64,000 nucleotides of DNA from Burkholderiaceae bacterium (GTDB taxonomy: Bacteria > Pseudomonadota > Gammaproteobacteria > Burkholderiales > Burkholderiaceae_B), in the NCBI GenBank assembly GCA_023653055.1, contig JAMNXR010000012.1:49005-113004 (forward strand). Direction: 5' to 3'. Under the pieces are notes generated by a model. It searched no databases. It was not told the DNA's origin and saw only the letters and a list, made by a program, of their open reading frames with translations. Made by a program: the position numbers and the translations under genes. Every line of letters begins with the position of its first letter. Position 1 is the stretch's first letter. Shown in pieces: positions 28,566-38,037 of the stretch.

Positions 28566-29501
28566 ATGAAATTTGCATTTGTTTTTCCTGGACAGGGTTC
28601 ACAGTCGATCGGCATGATGGATGCCTGGTCGGGTCATCCTGCTGCCATGCAAGTGATTGCTGAGGCCTCAGCTGCGTTAGGCGAGGATCTCGGAACCTTG
28701 ATGGCTCAAGGACCTGCCGAACAGTTGAGTTTGACCACCAATACACAGCCTGCGATGTTGACTGCGGGTGTTGCGATGTTCGAAGCTTGGCGGGCTGCAG
28801 GTGGCCCTACCGCTGCATTGATGGCTGGCCATAGTCTTGGTGAATACGCGGCGTTGACCGCTGCAGGTTCTTTGTCGCTCGCCGATGCTGTGAAGTTGGT
28901 GCGCGTGCGCGCTGATGCAATGCAAGCGGCGGTTCCTGTCGGTACGGGTGCCATGGCGGCCGTGCTGGGGCTCGAAGACGATGCGGTACGCGTCGCGTGT
29001 GCCGAGGCCGCGCAAGGTCAAGTGGTTGAGGCGGTCAATTTCAATGCGCCTTCCCAGGTCGTGATTGCCGGCCATGCCGAGGCTGTTCAGCGCGCGATTG
29101 TGACCGCCAAAGCAGCCGGTGCAAAACGCGCCATGCTTTTGCCCGTCTCTGCGCCTTTTCATTCAAGTTTGCTCAAGCCCGCCGCCGAAGTCCTAAAGGG
29201 GGCGCTCGCTGAGGTCAAGGTTGATTCGCCTCTTGTTCCTGTGATGAACAACGTTGATGTTGTGATTGAGCAAGATCCTGCAGCGATTCGGGATGCGTTG
29301 GTACGTCAGGCTTGGCACGCCGTGCGTTGGGTTGAAATTGTGCAGGCGATGCGCGGTTTAGGTATTACCCATGTCGTGGAGTGTGGGCCGGGTAAAGTAT
29401 TGACGGGCATGGTTAAACGTATTGACCCAGAACTTGTGGCGCTTTCCGTCACAGACCCAGAGTCTATGCAGGCTGCGCTTGATGCGCTGGCCGCTGTTTA
29501 A
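28566..29501 (+). CDS. fabD: Malonyl-CoA:ACP transacylase
   Basis: Loads malonyl groups onto ACP. The 311-residue protein has nucleophile Ser90 in AGHSLGEYAAL, the early FPGQGSQS loop, PVSAPFHSSLL with the catalytic His, and the VVECGPGKVLTGMVKRI C-terminal motif. The 44-bp gap from fabH contains no terminator, so it is in the same operon. Confidence 0.97.
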   Translation: MKFAFVFPGQGSQSIGMMDAWSGHPAAMQVIAEASAALGEDLGTLMAQGPAEQLSLTTNTQPAMLTAGVAMFEAWRAAGGPTAALMAGHSLGEYAALTAAGSLSLADAVKLVRVRADAMQAAVPVGTGAMAAVLGLEDDAVRVACAEAAQGQVVEAVNFNAPSQVVIAGHAEAVQRAIVTAKAAGAKRAMLLPVSAPFHSSLLKPAAEVLKGALAEVKVDSPLVPVMNNVDVVIEQDPAAIRDALVRQAWHAVRWVEIVQAMRGLGITHVVECGPGKVLTGMVKRIDPELVALSVTDPESMQAALDALAAV

Positions 29502-29526
29502 TGTTCTGATCAAGGAAACGATCCTC

Positions 29527-30261
29527 ATGGACCTCAAAGATAAAATCGCTCTCGTCACTGGGGCTTCACGTGGAATTGGTCGTGCCATTGCGCTTGAGTT
29601 GGCCGCCCGCGGTGCAACAGTGATTGGTACAGCGACAACCGAAACGGGTGCCGCAGGTGTGACGCAAGCCTTAGCGGCTCACGGTGGTCGGGGTGTCGTA
29701 CTCAATGTCACCGATGTGGCTGGTTGTGACGCGTTATTGGACGCCTTAGCCAAAGAGTCAGGCGGACCACACATTTTGGTCAATAACGCAGGGATTACGC
29801 GTGACAATCTCTCCATGCGGATGAAAGACGAGGATTGGGATGCTGTGTTGCAAACTAACCTTAGTGCTGTCTTTCGTTTGTCACGTGGCGTGATGCGCAG
29901 CATGATGAAGGCCCGCTGGGGCCGCATCATCAATATCACTTCGGTCGTAGGCTCAAGCGGCAATCCAGGTCAGGCGAATTACGCAGCCGCCAAGGCTGGC
30001 GTTGCGGGCATGAGTCGTGCGCTGGCACGCGAGCTTGGAAGCAGAGGCGTCACTGTCAACTGCGTGGCACCTGGTTTTATTGAAACAGATATGACAAGTT
30101 CACTCGATGAGGGCCAAACGACTGCCCTCATGGCACAAATTCCGCTTGGCCGACTGGGTTCGGCCAGCGATATCGCGCACGCGGTGGCGTTTTTAGCGTC
30201 ACCTCAAGCAGGCTACATCACAGGCACGACATTGCACGTCAATGGCGGCATGTACATGTAA
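29527..30261 (+). CDS. fabG: 3-oxoacyl-ACP reductase
   Basis: NADPH-dependent reductase of the fatty-acid cycle, 244 residues from ATG 29527, placed behind AAGGAAA; the frame extends back into fabD but without conservation. It is a classical [13 protein letters not shown] (cofactor loop), NNAGITRD, catalytic Ser-Tyr-Lys in [16 protein letters not shown], and PGFIETDMT. Confidence 0.97.
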   Translation: MDLKDKIALVTGASRGIGRAIALELAARGATVIGTATTETGAAGVTQALAAHGGRGVVLNVTDVAGCDALLDALAKESGGPHILVNNAGITRDNLSMRMKDEDWDAVLQTNLSAVFRLSRGVMRSMMKARWGRIINITSVVGSSGNPGQANYAAAKAGVAGMSRALARELGSRGVTVNCVAPGFIETDMTSSLDEGQTTALMAQIPLGRLGSASDIAHAVAFLASPQAGYITGTTLHVNGGMYM

Positions 30262-30276
30262 TAGGTTTTTTTTTCC

Positions 30277-30296
30277 CGGTTGGCTATAATTCGCCG
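30277..30296 (+). promoter_or_regulatory. Candidate promoter of acpP
   Basis: A perfect TATAAT (30285-30290) lies in the context GGTTGGC...TCGCCG, about 30 bases before the acpP ATG. No clear -35 lies upstream, which is a run of Ts. A dedicated promoter would fit the high demand for ACP. Confidence 0.5.
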
Positions 30297-30320
30297 GACT
30301 TTTCCCCTTTGGAGATCTGC

Positions 30321-30557
30321 ATGGAAAGCATCGAACAGCGCGTCAAAAAGATCGTCGCTGAACAACTTGGCGTTAATGAAGCCGAGATCAAGAACGCATC
30401 TTCCTTTCTTGACGACCTCGGTGCCGATTCGCTCGACATGGTTGAGCTGGTAATGGCACTCGAAGACGAGTTCGAAACCGAAATTCCCGATGAAGAAGCA
30501 GAAAAAATCACAACGGTCCAACAAGCCGTGGATTACATCACTTCGAATTCCAAGTAA
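30321..30557 (+). CDS. acpP: Acyl carrier protein
   Basis: 78-residue acidic carrier of growing acyl chains. The phosphopantetheine serine is Ser37 in [15 protein letters not shown]. It starts at ATG 30321 behind GGAG; an upstream in-frame start four codons earlier is less likely. Confidence 0.98.
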   Translation: MESIEQRVKKIVAEQLGVNEAEIKNASSFLDDLGADSLDMVELVMALEDEFETEIPDEEAEKITTVQQAVDYITSNSK

Positions 30558-30672
30558 TTTTTGTTTGCAGTTTGGCGGTTAGGACAATCTGTCAGCTTTG
30601 ATGGGGGCCTTTGGCTCCTGTCTCACTACGTCAGGTATCTTGGCCGCCATTATCTTATTTGAGGAGTGCTCC

Positions 30673-31902
30673 GTGAAGCGACGTGTCGTCATTACAGGTC
30701 TTGGCATTGTGAGCCCGGTGGGCAACGACATTGCAACGGCTTGGGACAATATCGTGAGCGGTCGGTCCGGCATTGGACGGATTACACGTTTTGATCCCAG
30801 CGCGTTCAATGCGCACATTGCTGGTGAAGTCAAAGGCTTTGACATTACCCAGATTATTCCCGCCAAAGAGGCGCGGACGATGGACACGTTTATCCATTAC
30901 GGTATTGCAGCGGGTCTTCAGGCTTGGAAGGATTCAGGCCTTGAAGTCACTGAGGCCAATGCAGAGCGCATGGGTGTCATCGTAGGTTCGGGCATTGGCG
31001 GTTTGCAACGCATCGAAGAGACCCAGACGGAGTATCTCGAACGCGGACCGCGTAGGATTTCCCCATTTTTTGTTCCTGCATCTCTGATCAATTTGATTTC
31101 TGGTCAGATCTCCATCATGCTGGGCTTTAAAGGCCCATCGTATGCGGTGGTGTCAGCGTGTACGACCGGTTTGCACTCAATTGGTGATGCGGCACGCATG
31201 ATCGAGTACGGAGATGCGGACGTCATGATGGCAGGCGGCGCCGAGTCGACGGTATCGCCTCTTGGTATTGGCGGTTTTGCCGCGATGCGTGCGTTATCTC
31301 AGCGCAACGATGATCCCACCACGGCTTCACGTCCTTGGGATCGCGATCGCGATGGTTTTGTCTTGGGTGAAGGCGCGGGTGTCTTGATCCTCGAAGAGTA
31401 CGAGCATGCAAAAAAGCGTGGTGCGCGGATTTACGGTGAGTTTGCCGGTTTTGGGATGAGCTCAGACGCGCATCACATCACGGCGCCGGATCGAGATGGG
31501 CCTCGTCGGGGAATCGCCAATGCCTTGCGCAATGGTGGTATCAACGCCGATCAAGTGCAGTATGTCAATGCGCACGGAACGTCTACACCTCTTGGTGACA
31601 AAAATGAAACCGAGGCACTGAAGCTGGCTTTTGGTGATCACGCTAAAAAGCTAGTGATCAATTCGACAAAGTCGATGACGGGTCATTTGTTAGGCGCAGC
31701 GGGCGGTATTGAGGCTGTTTTTGCCACACTGGCTGTTCATCACCAAATTTCTCCGCCCACCATTAACATTTTTAATCAGGATCCAGAATGTGATCTAGAT
31801 TATTGTGCAAATGCTGCCCGGGATCTCAAGATTGACGTCGCACTTTCCAACTCGTTTGGCTTTGGTGGTACGAACGGCTCGATGGCCGTCCGCCGCATTT
31901 GA
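30673..31902 (+). CDS. fabF: 3-oxoacyl-ACP synthase II
   Basis: Elongating condensing enzyme, 409 residues from GTG 30673 behind GAGGAG; the frame is open further upstream but only this start gives the standard KRRVVITGLGIVSPVGN. The catalytic triad is Cys163 (VSACTTGLHS), His in VNAHGTSTPLGDK and His in STKSMTGHLLGAAGG. The end FGFGGTNGSM is typical. The stop overlaps the TTG start of the next gene. Confidence 0.97.
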   Translation: MKRRVVITGLGIVSPVGNDIATAWDNIVSGRSGIGRITRFDPSAFNAHIAGEVKGFDITQIIPAKEARTMDTFIHYGIAAGLQAWKDSGLEVTEANAERMGVIVGSGIGGLQRIEETQTEYLERGPRRISPFFVPASLINLISGQISIMLGFKGPSYAVVSACTTGLHSIGDAARMIEYGDADVMMAGGAESTVSPLGIGGFAAMRALSQRNDDPTTASRPWDRDRDGFVLGEGAGVLILEEYEHAKKRGARIYGEFAGFGMSSDAHHITAPDRDGPRRGIANALRNGGINADQVQYVNAHGTSTPLGDKNETEALKLAFGDHAKKLVINSTKSMTGHLLGAAGGIEAVFATLAVHHQISPPTINIFNQDPECDLDYCANAARDLKIDVALSNSFGFGGTNGSMAVRRI

Positions 31903-32402
31903 CGTTTAAGCAATCCTTGCCTGGGCTGCTTGTGCCGCTGACCCCGCCACGCTGGGTCGCGGCTTTTTCTTTTGTGCTGCTGTCATTGGGTGCATGTGCG
32001 CTGGTGATTTCCGCGCGTTGGGCAGGGTTGAGCTCCTGGCTCGCCATCACGTTGGCACCAATCCCCTTTTTGGTGCATTTTATTGGGCGTTGGCATAACC
32101 AAACCAGCCTTAGAGGCCGAGTGTTGGTTGTGTCGCCAGACAAACCTTGGCAATTAGCTTTTTTTTCAGAAGTCGCTGGTCTGACTGATAGCATAGAGGT
32201 TATTGTCAGTCAGCGGTGGCAGCACCTTTTTGGCATCACTCTGGGTTTGAAATTGCAACATTGTCCCCATAACATGTCCAAGATCGTCACGATGGTGGTC
32301 TGGAGACAGTGCGTGAGCACGTCGGTCTTTCATGAGGTCGCGCTTCAGTCCGCGCGTCAGATAGACGATGTTGCTCGTCAAACAAAAGGGGATGCAGCTT
32401 GA
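31899..32402 (+). CDS. Small membrane protein, YgfX-like, between fabF and rpoE
   Basis: Unassigned 167-residue protein. Two hydrophobic helices near residues 19-38 and 43-62 are followed by a ~100-residue soluble part rich in Trp, Val and Leu (WQHLFGITLGLKL, VVWRQCVSTSVFHEV). This plan (two helices, then a small soluble domain ending near W..C.S...FH) recalls YgfX/CptA, an inner-membrane protein, but similarity is too weak to assert homology. It starts with TTG overlapping the fabF stop (TTGA) and ends in a TTGA overlap with rpoE, so it appears translationally coupled to both. A hypothetical gene at this spot is common in Alcaligenaceae. Alternative: an unrelated regulator of the envelope-stress operon. 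Confidence 0.65.
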   Translation: MTFKQSLPGLLVPLTPPRWVAAFSFVLLSLGACALVISARWAGLSSWLAITLAPIPFLVHFIGRWHNQTSLRGRVLVVSPDKPWQLAFFSEVAGLTDSIEVIVSQRWQHLFGITLGLKLQHCPHNMSKIVTMVVWRQCVSTSVFHEVALQSARQIDDVARQTKGDAA

Positions 32403-32998
32403 GTGAACGCGACGTAGACGCCGAGTTAGTGGCGCGCGTACAACGCGGGGACAAACAGGCGTTTGATCTGTTGGTCCTGAAATATCAGAGAAAAATCATG
32501 CGCTTACTGTCGCGCATGATTCGTGATCCTGGTGAAATCGAGGATGTTGCTCAGGAAGCCTTTATAAAGGCATATCGCGCTTTGCCTCAATTTCGAGGTG
32601 ATAGCGCTTTTTATACTTGGTTGTATCGCATCGCAATTAACACGGCCCGGAACTGGTTAGCCCAAAATAATCGCCGTCCAAGCACGCCATCTGCACAAGA
32701 AAATGAAGATGGTGAAACTTTTGACGCAACTGACAACCTAACAGACAGTAGCAACCCAGAATCTGAGATGGCGAGCCGGCAAATTGCTGACACCGTCAAT
32801 AAGGCGATGAATGATTTACCCGAAGATTTACGTAATGCGATTGTGATGCGCGAAATCGACGGAATGAGTTACGAAGATATTGCAGAAAGTATGAATTGTC
32901 CGATCGGTACCGTTCGGTCCCGTATTTTTCGGGCACGTGAAGCGATCGCAACACGTCTGCGTCCCTTGCTGGGTGATACCGGCGACCGACGTTGGTGA
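32399..32998 (+). CDS. rpoE: RNA polymerase sigma-E factor (RpoE/AlgU)
   Basis: ECF sigma factor for envelope stress, 199 residues. Region 2 contains YQRKIMRLLSRMIRDPGEIEDVAQEAFIKAYRAL split over about 29-64, with the -10-binding LYRIAINTARNWL. Region 4 has EIDGMSYEDIAESMNCPIGTVRSRIFRAREAI. The start is TTG in a four-base overlap with the preceding gene. rseA, rseB and mucD follow, giving the full sigma-E/anti-sigma/protease operon. Confidence 0.95.
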   Translation: MSERDVDAELVARVQRGDKQAFDLLVLKYQRKIMRLLSRMIRDPGEIEDVAQEAFIKAYRALPQFRGDSAFYTWLYRIAINTARNWLAQNNRRPSTPSAQENEDGETFDATDNLTDSSNPESEMASRQIADTVNKAMNDLPEDLRNAIVMREIDGMSYEDIAESMNCPIGTVRSRIFRAREAIATRLRPLLGDTGDRRW

Positions 32999-33006
32999 GG
33001 AGTTAA

Positions 33007-33549
33007 ATGATGAAACAGTCTAACGAGATCTCGAATATGAATCAGTCAACCCAACAGCACAACACTGCGATTTCAGCGTGGATGGATGGTGACCAAGATA
33101 CTGACATGCCCGAGCACTTAAGCTCAGGCCAAGGGCACGCCACTTGGGAGCTCTATCACCTGATCGGTGATACGTTGCGCACGCCAGCGCTCGCAATCCC
33201 TGCAACGCACACGTTGCAACAGAGAATTTCACTGGCACTACGCGATGAGCCTGCCATCATCGCTGTCGCGAAACCCGATAAAAAGAGTGCAAAGTTTTGG
33301 GGTAGGTCTGTCTGGCCAGGTGTTGCGATGGCCGCTGCGGTTGCCTCTGTGATTTGGGTCGCCAAGCCATTTTTATTGCCCGAGTTTTCTTCACCCACAG
33401 AGCAAGTTGCTGAAATCACGACAGATCAACCGCTGCGTGCGACAGAGGTCGCCTTTAATGCGCCCGTTGTACGCGACTATGTCAATACGCACCGCGAGAT
33501 GTCTGGTCCAGCGAATGTGCGTCAGGTGTCGTTCGGAGCCATGCGGTAA
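33007..33549 (+). CDS. rseA: Sigma-E anti-sigma factor RseA/MucA
   Basis: Single-pass inner-membrane anti-sigma factor that holds RpoE inactive until cleaved in stress. The 180-residue protein has the N-terminal RseA domain (AISAWMDGDQDTDMP then WELYHLIGDTLR), one membrane helix near 101-120 (VWPGVAMAAAVASVIWVAKP) and a periplasmic tail that would contact RseB. It has an AGGAG ribosome site. The stop overlaps the rseB ATG (TAATG). Confidence 0.9.
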   Translation: MMKQSNEISNMNQSTQQHNTAISAWMDGDQDTDMPEHLSSGQGHATWELYHLIGDTLRTPALAIPATHTLQQRISLALRDEPAIIAVAKPDKKSAKFWGRSVWPGVAMAAAVASVIWVAKPFLLPEFSSPTEQVAEITTDQPLRATEVAFNAPVVRDYVNTHREMSGPANVRQVSFGAMR

Positions 33550-34592
33550 TGTTGCGCGCAGTCCGCAATGCCTTGGCGCTGATGCTGGCGAGTACAAGCG
33601 CATTCAGCCAGACATCGCCATCGCAAGAAACCTCATCTGTTGCGTCACAGGCAATCTCATCCGCCATCGCTCCATCGTCAGCGCAGCCTGAGGTTGGGCA
33701 AATTGTTCGCCAAATTCAACAAGCCGCACGCACACTGAATTATGTGGGTGTGTTCGCCTTTCAACAGGGCGAGCGGTTTGAATCTTCGCGCATTACGCAT
33801 TTTTTTGATGGAAAAAATGAGAAAGAGCGCATAGAAGTATTAGATGGTTTGCCGCGCGAATATCTGCGCGTCAACGATGAAGTACAAGGCCTCATGCCAG
33901 AACGCAAACTGGTGTTGCTAGAGCGCCAACGTGGTGATCGCTTTCCGGGCTTGTTGCTCAACCAAGCGCAAACCCTAGAAAAAAACTATAGCTTGCGTCT
34001 TGCGCCCGATCTCTTGCGTATCGCGGGTCGTTCTTGTCGCGGTATTGAGATTACGCCGCGTGACACACACCGATATGGTTATCGTCTGTGCGCGGATCTT
34101 GAGTCGAACTTGCTGCTCAAGGCCCAAATGGTGGGGCCCGAAGGTGTGGTGATTGAGCAGGTGGCGTTTACGCAGGTCGTCATTGGTGCAGACATCACCG
34201 AGGCGATGCTCGCACCCTCTTGGGTCACGACCGATTGGCGCGTCGTGCGCGCGCAACATTCAAAAGTAGATTTGTTTGCGCAAGGTTGGCGTATTTCGGC
34301 ACCTGCAGGCTATGTACCGACATCGCAACAAGAAAGAATTTTTTCCAATGATAAGCGGGTTAATCAACTCGTTTTATCCGATGGTCTGGCAACTATTTCA
34401 ATTTTTATTGAACCTTATCAGCCAGAACGGTCTGAGTATGAACCCCAAGGCGCTGCGCGAAGCGGCTCAGTGAATATCTTTGGGATCAAGGTAGCAAACT
34501 TTTGGTTAACCGTTCTGGGTGAAGTGCCGGCCGCAACCCTTGAACAGTTGGCTCAGTCAATTCAATACGTCCCTTCAACGCCAGCACGTTAA
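33549..34592 (+). CDS. rseB: Sigma-E regulatory protein RseB/MucB
   Basis: Periplasmic lipid-sensing protein that binds RseA and protects it from DegS-type cleavage. The 347-residue product has a signal peptide (about 1-21, MLRAVRNALALMLASTSAFS). The MucB/RseB N-terminal fold has ARTLNYVGVFAFQQGERFESSRITH split across about 60-85 and EVLDGLPREYLRVNDEV. The C-terminal domain includes VKLF-like SVNIFGIKVANFWLTVLGEVP. It is coupled to rseA by a one-base overlap. Confidence 0.92.
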   Translation: MLRAVRNALALMLASTSAFSQTSPSQETSSVASQAISSAIAPSSAQPEVGQIVRQIQQAARTLNYVGVFAFQQGERFESSRITHFFDGKNEKERIEVLDGLPREYLRVNDEVQGLMPERKLVLLERQRGDRFPGLLLNQAQTLEKNYSLRLAPDLLRIAGRSCRGIEITPRDTHRYGYRLCADLESNLLLKAQMVGPEGVVIEQVAFTQVVIGADITEAMLAPSWVTTDWRVVRAQHSKVDLFAQGWRISAPAGYVPTSQQERIFSNDKRVNQLVLSDGLATISIFIEPYQPERSEYEPQGAARSGSVNIFGIKVANFWLTVLGEVPAATLEQLAQSIQYVPSTPAR

Positions 34593-34635
34593 GTCTGTGC
34601 GTGCAATGATTGGGAAGTTTAAATCGGAGTCCATG

Positions 34636-36135
34636 ATGCAAGATCAGTCACACGCATATCTGTATCAACCTATTGATCGCATGCGCCGCATCGCGAGTAC
34701 GTTAATGGTCGCCATCGCGTTAGTGTTTGTCAGTTTGCAGATGACGCCTGCACAGGCACGTACGCCTGTATTGCCAGACTTTACGGTGATTGTTGAAAAG
34801 TCAGAGCCTGCAGTGGTGAATATTCGCACGACCGCTAAGGTCGCTTCGCGTTCTGGTTCAGGTGCTGCACCAGGGCAAGATCCTTACGAGTTATTTCGTC
34901 ACTTTTTCGGTCCTGATTTTGCACCGCCAGGTGGACGTCAAGCCCCTCAGCAAGCGCCACGCGGCCGACGTGCTGAGCCCGAAGAACGCTCTGTCCCTCG
35001 CGGTGTCGGTTCAGGCTTCTTTATTTCTGAAGACGGTCACTTGTTGACCAATCACCACGTAGTGGTGGATGCAACAGATATTTTTGTCACACTGACGGAT
35101 GGACGCGAGTTCAAGGCCACTGTTGTGGGCAGCGATCAGCGTACCGATGTGGCGTTGCTTAAGATCGACGCAAAGGGCATGGCAACTTTGCCTATCGGCG
35201 ATGCAAGGACCTTGAAGAAAGGTCAATGGGTAATGGCGATTGGCTCACCGTTTGGTCTTGAATCAACCGTGACCTCAGGCATCATCAGCGCCTTGGGTCG
35301 TGAAACAGGTGATTACTTGCCGTTCATCCAGACGGATGTTGCAGTCAATCCAGGAAACTCTGGTGGTCCTTTGCTCAACCTTGAAGGTCAGGTAGTGGGG
35401 ATTAATGCACAGATCGTCTCTCGGAGCGGTGGTTTCATGGGGATTTCTTTGGCAATCCCGATTAATGAGGCGATGCAAGTCGTTGATCAGCTTAAGGCCT
35501 CGGGTCGTGTCACACGTGGTCGAATCGGTGTCCAAATCAGCGAAGTCAGCAAAGAGGTGGCCCAGGCAATTGGATTGCCCAAAGCTGAGGGTGCACTTGT
35601 GAGCGCAGTTGAGCCGGATGGCCCTGCAGACAAGGGTGGCATTTTGCCGGGTGATGTCATTTTGAAGTTTGATGGCAAAACGATTGCTCGCATGTCTGAT
35701 TTGCCTCGTTTGGTGGGACAAACCAAGCCAGGTGTGGTTTCGCCCGTTGAAGTCTGGCGCAAAGGCAAGCCTGTCAAGCTTAAAGTGACTGTGATCGAAC
35801 TCAAGGCTGAACAGACTGCTGCAACGCCTGAGCCAAAAGCCAAGCCGACTGAGTCGCAGACTGTTGTGCTGGGGATGACCGTGGTTCCCGTCACCGCCGA
35901 TGCGCAGAAAAAGTTGCGCATTAAAGGGGGCGTTCAGGTCACCGCAGTTGGAGCGCCTGCTTCGACAGCGGGTATCGCTGAGGGAGATATTATTTTGGCG
36001 GCAAACGACACTGATATTACAAGTCCTGAGCAATTTACCAAGTTGATTTCAGGTCTGGATAAGGCTCGATCGGTTGCGTTGTTGGTTCGAACCGGTGACC
36101 AAACCCGTTGGGTCGCTGTTGCCCCCGCCAAATAA
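34636..36135 (+). CDS. mucD: Periplasmic serine protease MucD/DegP-like (HtrA)
   Basis: Envelope quality-control protease and chaperone. It has 499 residues from ATG 34636, placed six bases after GGAG; ATGs at 34633 and 34606 are alternatives. The signal peptide runs to about residue 41 (ends in PAQA). The trypsin-like domain has catalytic His141 (LLTNHHVV), Asp171 (QRTDVALLKI) and Ser242 (NPGNSGGPLL). Two PDZ domains follow (about 280-370 and 405-490, RGRIGVQISEVSK and GVQVTAVGAPASTAGI). An extended disordered loop, GGRQAPQQAPRGRR, near 99-112 corresponds to the LA loop. It is the last gene of the sigma-E operon. Confidence 0.94.
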   Translation: MQDQSHAYLYQPIDRMRRIASTLMVAIALVFVSLQMTPAQARTPVLPDFTVIVEKSEPAVVNIRTTAKVASRSGSGAAPGQDPYELFRHFFGPDFAPPGGRQAPQQAPRGRRAEPEERSVPRGVGSGFFISEDGHLLTNHHVVVDATDIFVTLTDGREFKATVVGSDQRTDVALLKIDAKGMATLPIGDARTLKKGQWVMAIGSPFGLESTVTSGIISALGRETGDYLPFIQTDVAVNPGNSGGPLLNLEGQVVGINAQIVSRSGGFMGISLAIPINEAMQVVDQLKASGRVTRGRIGVQISEVSKEVAQAIGLPKAEGALVSAVEPDGPADKGGILPGDVILKFDGKTIARMSDLPRLVGQTKPGVVSPVEVWRKGKPVKLKVTVIELKAEQTAATPEPKAKPTESQTVVLGMTVVPVTADAQKKLRIKGGVQVTAVGAPASTAGIAEGDIILAANDTDITSPEQFTKLISGLDKARSVALLVRTGDQTRWVAVAPAK

Positions 36136-36148
36136 GGTCAAGAACGGC

Positions 36149-36154
36149 TAGAAT
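36149..36154 (+). promoter_or_regulatory. Possible -10 element for lepA
   Basis: TAGAAT preceded by CGGC resembles the rpmF and acpP elements. A transcript starting near 36161 would carry the 36166-36194 hairpin in its leader. No -35 is evident. Confidence 0.25.
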
Positions 36155-36165
36155 AGAGGATTGAC

Positions 36166-36194
36166 GCAAAAGGGGCGCAGAGCGCCCCTTTTGC
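36166..36194. terminator. Strong hairpin between mucD and lepA
   Basis: Perfect 13-bp stem (GCAAAAGGGGCGC 36166-36178 with GCGCCCCTTTTGC 36182-36194, 3-nt loop) 30 bases after the mucD stop. The T-run is inside the stem (TTTTGC), so it may act as an intrinsic terminator, or as a leader structure for lepA. Confidence 0.7.
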
Positions 36195-36222
36195 TTGCTA
36201 GCTCGCTTACTTTTCAGGTGTT

Positions 36223-38016
36223 ATGCAGCATATTCGCAATTTCTCCATCATTGCCCACATCGACCATGGCAAGTCCACCTTGGCGGATCGACTGATCCAG
36301 CGCTGCGGTGGCTTGGCCGATCGTGAAATGTCCGCGCAGGTTCTGGACTCCATGGATATCGAGCGAGAGCGCGGCATCACCATCAAAGCTCAGACAGCAG
36401 CGCTGCACTACAAGGCAAAAGATGGCAATGTCTACAACCTCAACTTAATCGATACCCCTGGACACGTCGACTTTTCCTACGAGGTGAGTCGTTCCTTGTC
36501 AGCATGTGAGGGTGCCTTGCTCGTGGTAGATGCTTCTCAAGGTGTCGAGGCACAGACGGTCGCAAACTGTTACACGGCGATTGAGTTAGGCGTTGAGGTC
36601 GTGCCGATTCTCAACAAAATGGATTTGCCTCAAGCCGATCCTGAAAGTGCGCGTGCTGAAGTCGAAGAAGTCATCGGCATTGATGCGACGGATGCGATCT
36701 TGGCGAGTGCTAAAACAGGCATGGGGATTGACGATATCCTCGAGGCTGTTGTTGCGCGTATTCCCGCGCCAAAAGGTGATCCTGACGCGCCGCTTCAGGC
36801 ACTGATTATCGATTCTTGGTTTGACAACTATGTTGGCGTGGTCATGCTGATTCGCGTGATCAATGGCGTCCTCAAGCCTAAAGACAAAATCTCGTTTATG
36901 GCGACAGGTGCGATGCACCTTTGCGAACAGGTTGGCGTGTTTACGCCCAAGTCCGAACCCCGCAAGTTTCTATCAGCAGGCGAGGTGGGCTTTGTGATTG
37001 CGGGCATTAAAGAGCTCGCCGACGCCAAGGTGGGGGACACGATCACTTTGTTGGCCAAGCCTGCTGCCGAGGCATTGCCTGGCTTTAAAGAAGTCAAGCC
37101 GCAGGTGTTCGCTGGGCTGTATCCTGTCGAAAGCAGTGAATACGATCAGTTACGTGACTCGCTTGAAAAGCTCAAGCTCAATGACTCTGCATTGATGTAT
37201 GAGCCAGAGGTGTCGCAGGCGCTTGGTTTTGGTTTCCGCTGCGGCTTTCTCGGACTGCTCCATATGGAGATCGTTCAAGAGCGTCTTGAGCGTGAGTTTG
37301 ATATGGACATTATTACGACTGCACCGTCCGTGGTGTACGAGGTCGTGATGCGTGATAATTCTGTCATACAGATCGAAAGTCCATCGCGCATGCCCGAGGT
37401 TGGCAAGTTTATTGAGGTGCGTGAGCCGATCGTTAATGTGACCCTGTTTATGCCTCAAGAGTACGTCGGGACGGTCATGACGCTTTGTAACAACAAGCGT
37501 GGCTTACAGCTCGATATGACTTATCACGGCCGTCAGGTGCACTTGCATTACGAAATCCCGCTCGCTGAAATTGTGCTTGATTTCTTTGACAAGCTGAAAT
37601 CGGTTTCCCGTGGCTATGCTTCGATGGACTATGAGTTTAAAGAGTATCGCGCTGCGGATGTGGTCAAGGTCGATCTGCTGATCAATACCGATAAGGTGGA
37701 CGCTTTGTCAAACATTTGTCACCGCTCGAACGCTCGCTATCGCGCGCGCGAAGTCGTGTCACGCATGCGCGAGTTGATCCCCCGCCAAATGTACGACGTA
37801 GCGATTCAGGCTGCGATTGGTGCCGAAATTATCGCGCGTGAAAACGTCAAAGCCTTGCGTAAAAATGTGCTGGCTAAATGTTACGGCGGTGATATTAGCC
37901 GCAAGAAAAAACTGCTTGAAAAGCAGAAGGCCGGTAAAAAGCGCATGAAACAAGTGGGTAGTGTTGAAATTCCTCAGGAAGCTTTCTTGGCGATCCTGCA
38001 AGTTGATGACAAATAA
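36223..38016 (+). CDS. lepA: Elongation factor 4 (LepA)
   Basis: Ribosomal GTPase acting in translation and initiation quality. It has 597 residues, the standard length. GTP-binding motifs are [14 protein letters not shown] (G1), the switch-[23 protein letters not shown] (G3) and [10 protein letters not shown] (G4). The LepA-specific C-terminal domain carries [20 protein letters not shown] and the basic end [19 protein letters not shown]. It is followed by lepB after 21 bp, the usual order. Confidence 0.97.
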   Translation: MQHIRNFSIIAHIDHGKSTLADRLIQRCGGLADREMSAQVLDSMDIERERGITIKAQTAALHYKAKDGNVYNLNLIDTPGHVDFSYEVSRSLSACEGALLVVDASQGVEAQTVANCYTAIELGVEVVPILNKMDLPQADPESARAEVEEVIGIDATDAILASAKTGMGIDDILEAVVARIPAPKGDPDAPLQALIIDSWFDNYVGVVMLIRVINGVLKPKDKISFMATGAMHLCEQVGVFTPKSEPRKFLSAGEVGFVIAGIKELADAKVGDTITLLAKPAAEALPGFKEVKPQVFAGLYPVESSEYDQLRDSLEKLKLNDSALMYEPEVSQALGFGFRCGFLGLLHMEIVQERLEREFDMDIITTAPSVVYEVVMRDNSVIQIESPSRMPEVGKFIEVREPIVNVTLFMPQEYVGTVMTLCNNKRGLQLDMTYHGRQVHLHYEIPLAEIVLDFFDKLKSVSRGYASMDYEFKEYRAADVVKVDLLINTDKVDALSNICHRSNARYRAREVVSRMRELIPRQMYDVAIQAAIGAEIIARENVKALRKNVLAKCYGGDISRKKKLLEKQKAGKKRMKQVGSVEIPQEAFLAILQVDDK

Positions 38017-38037
38017 TGCTGAATCAAGGTTGAACGG

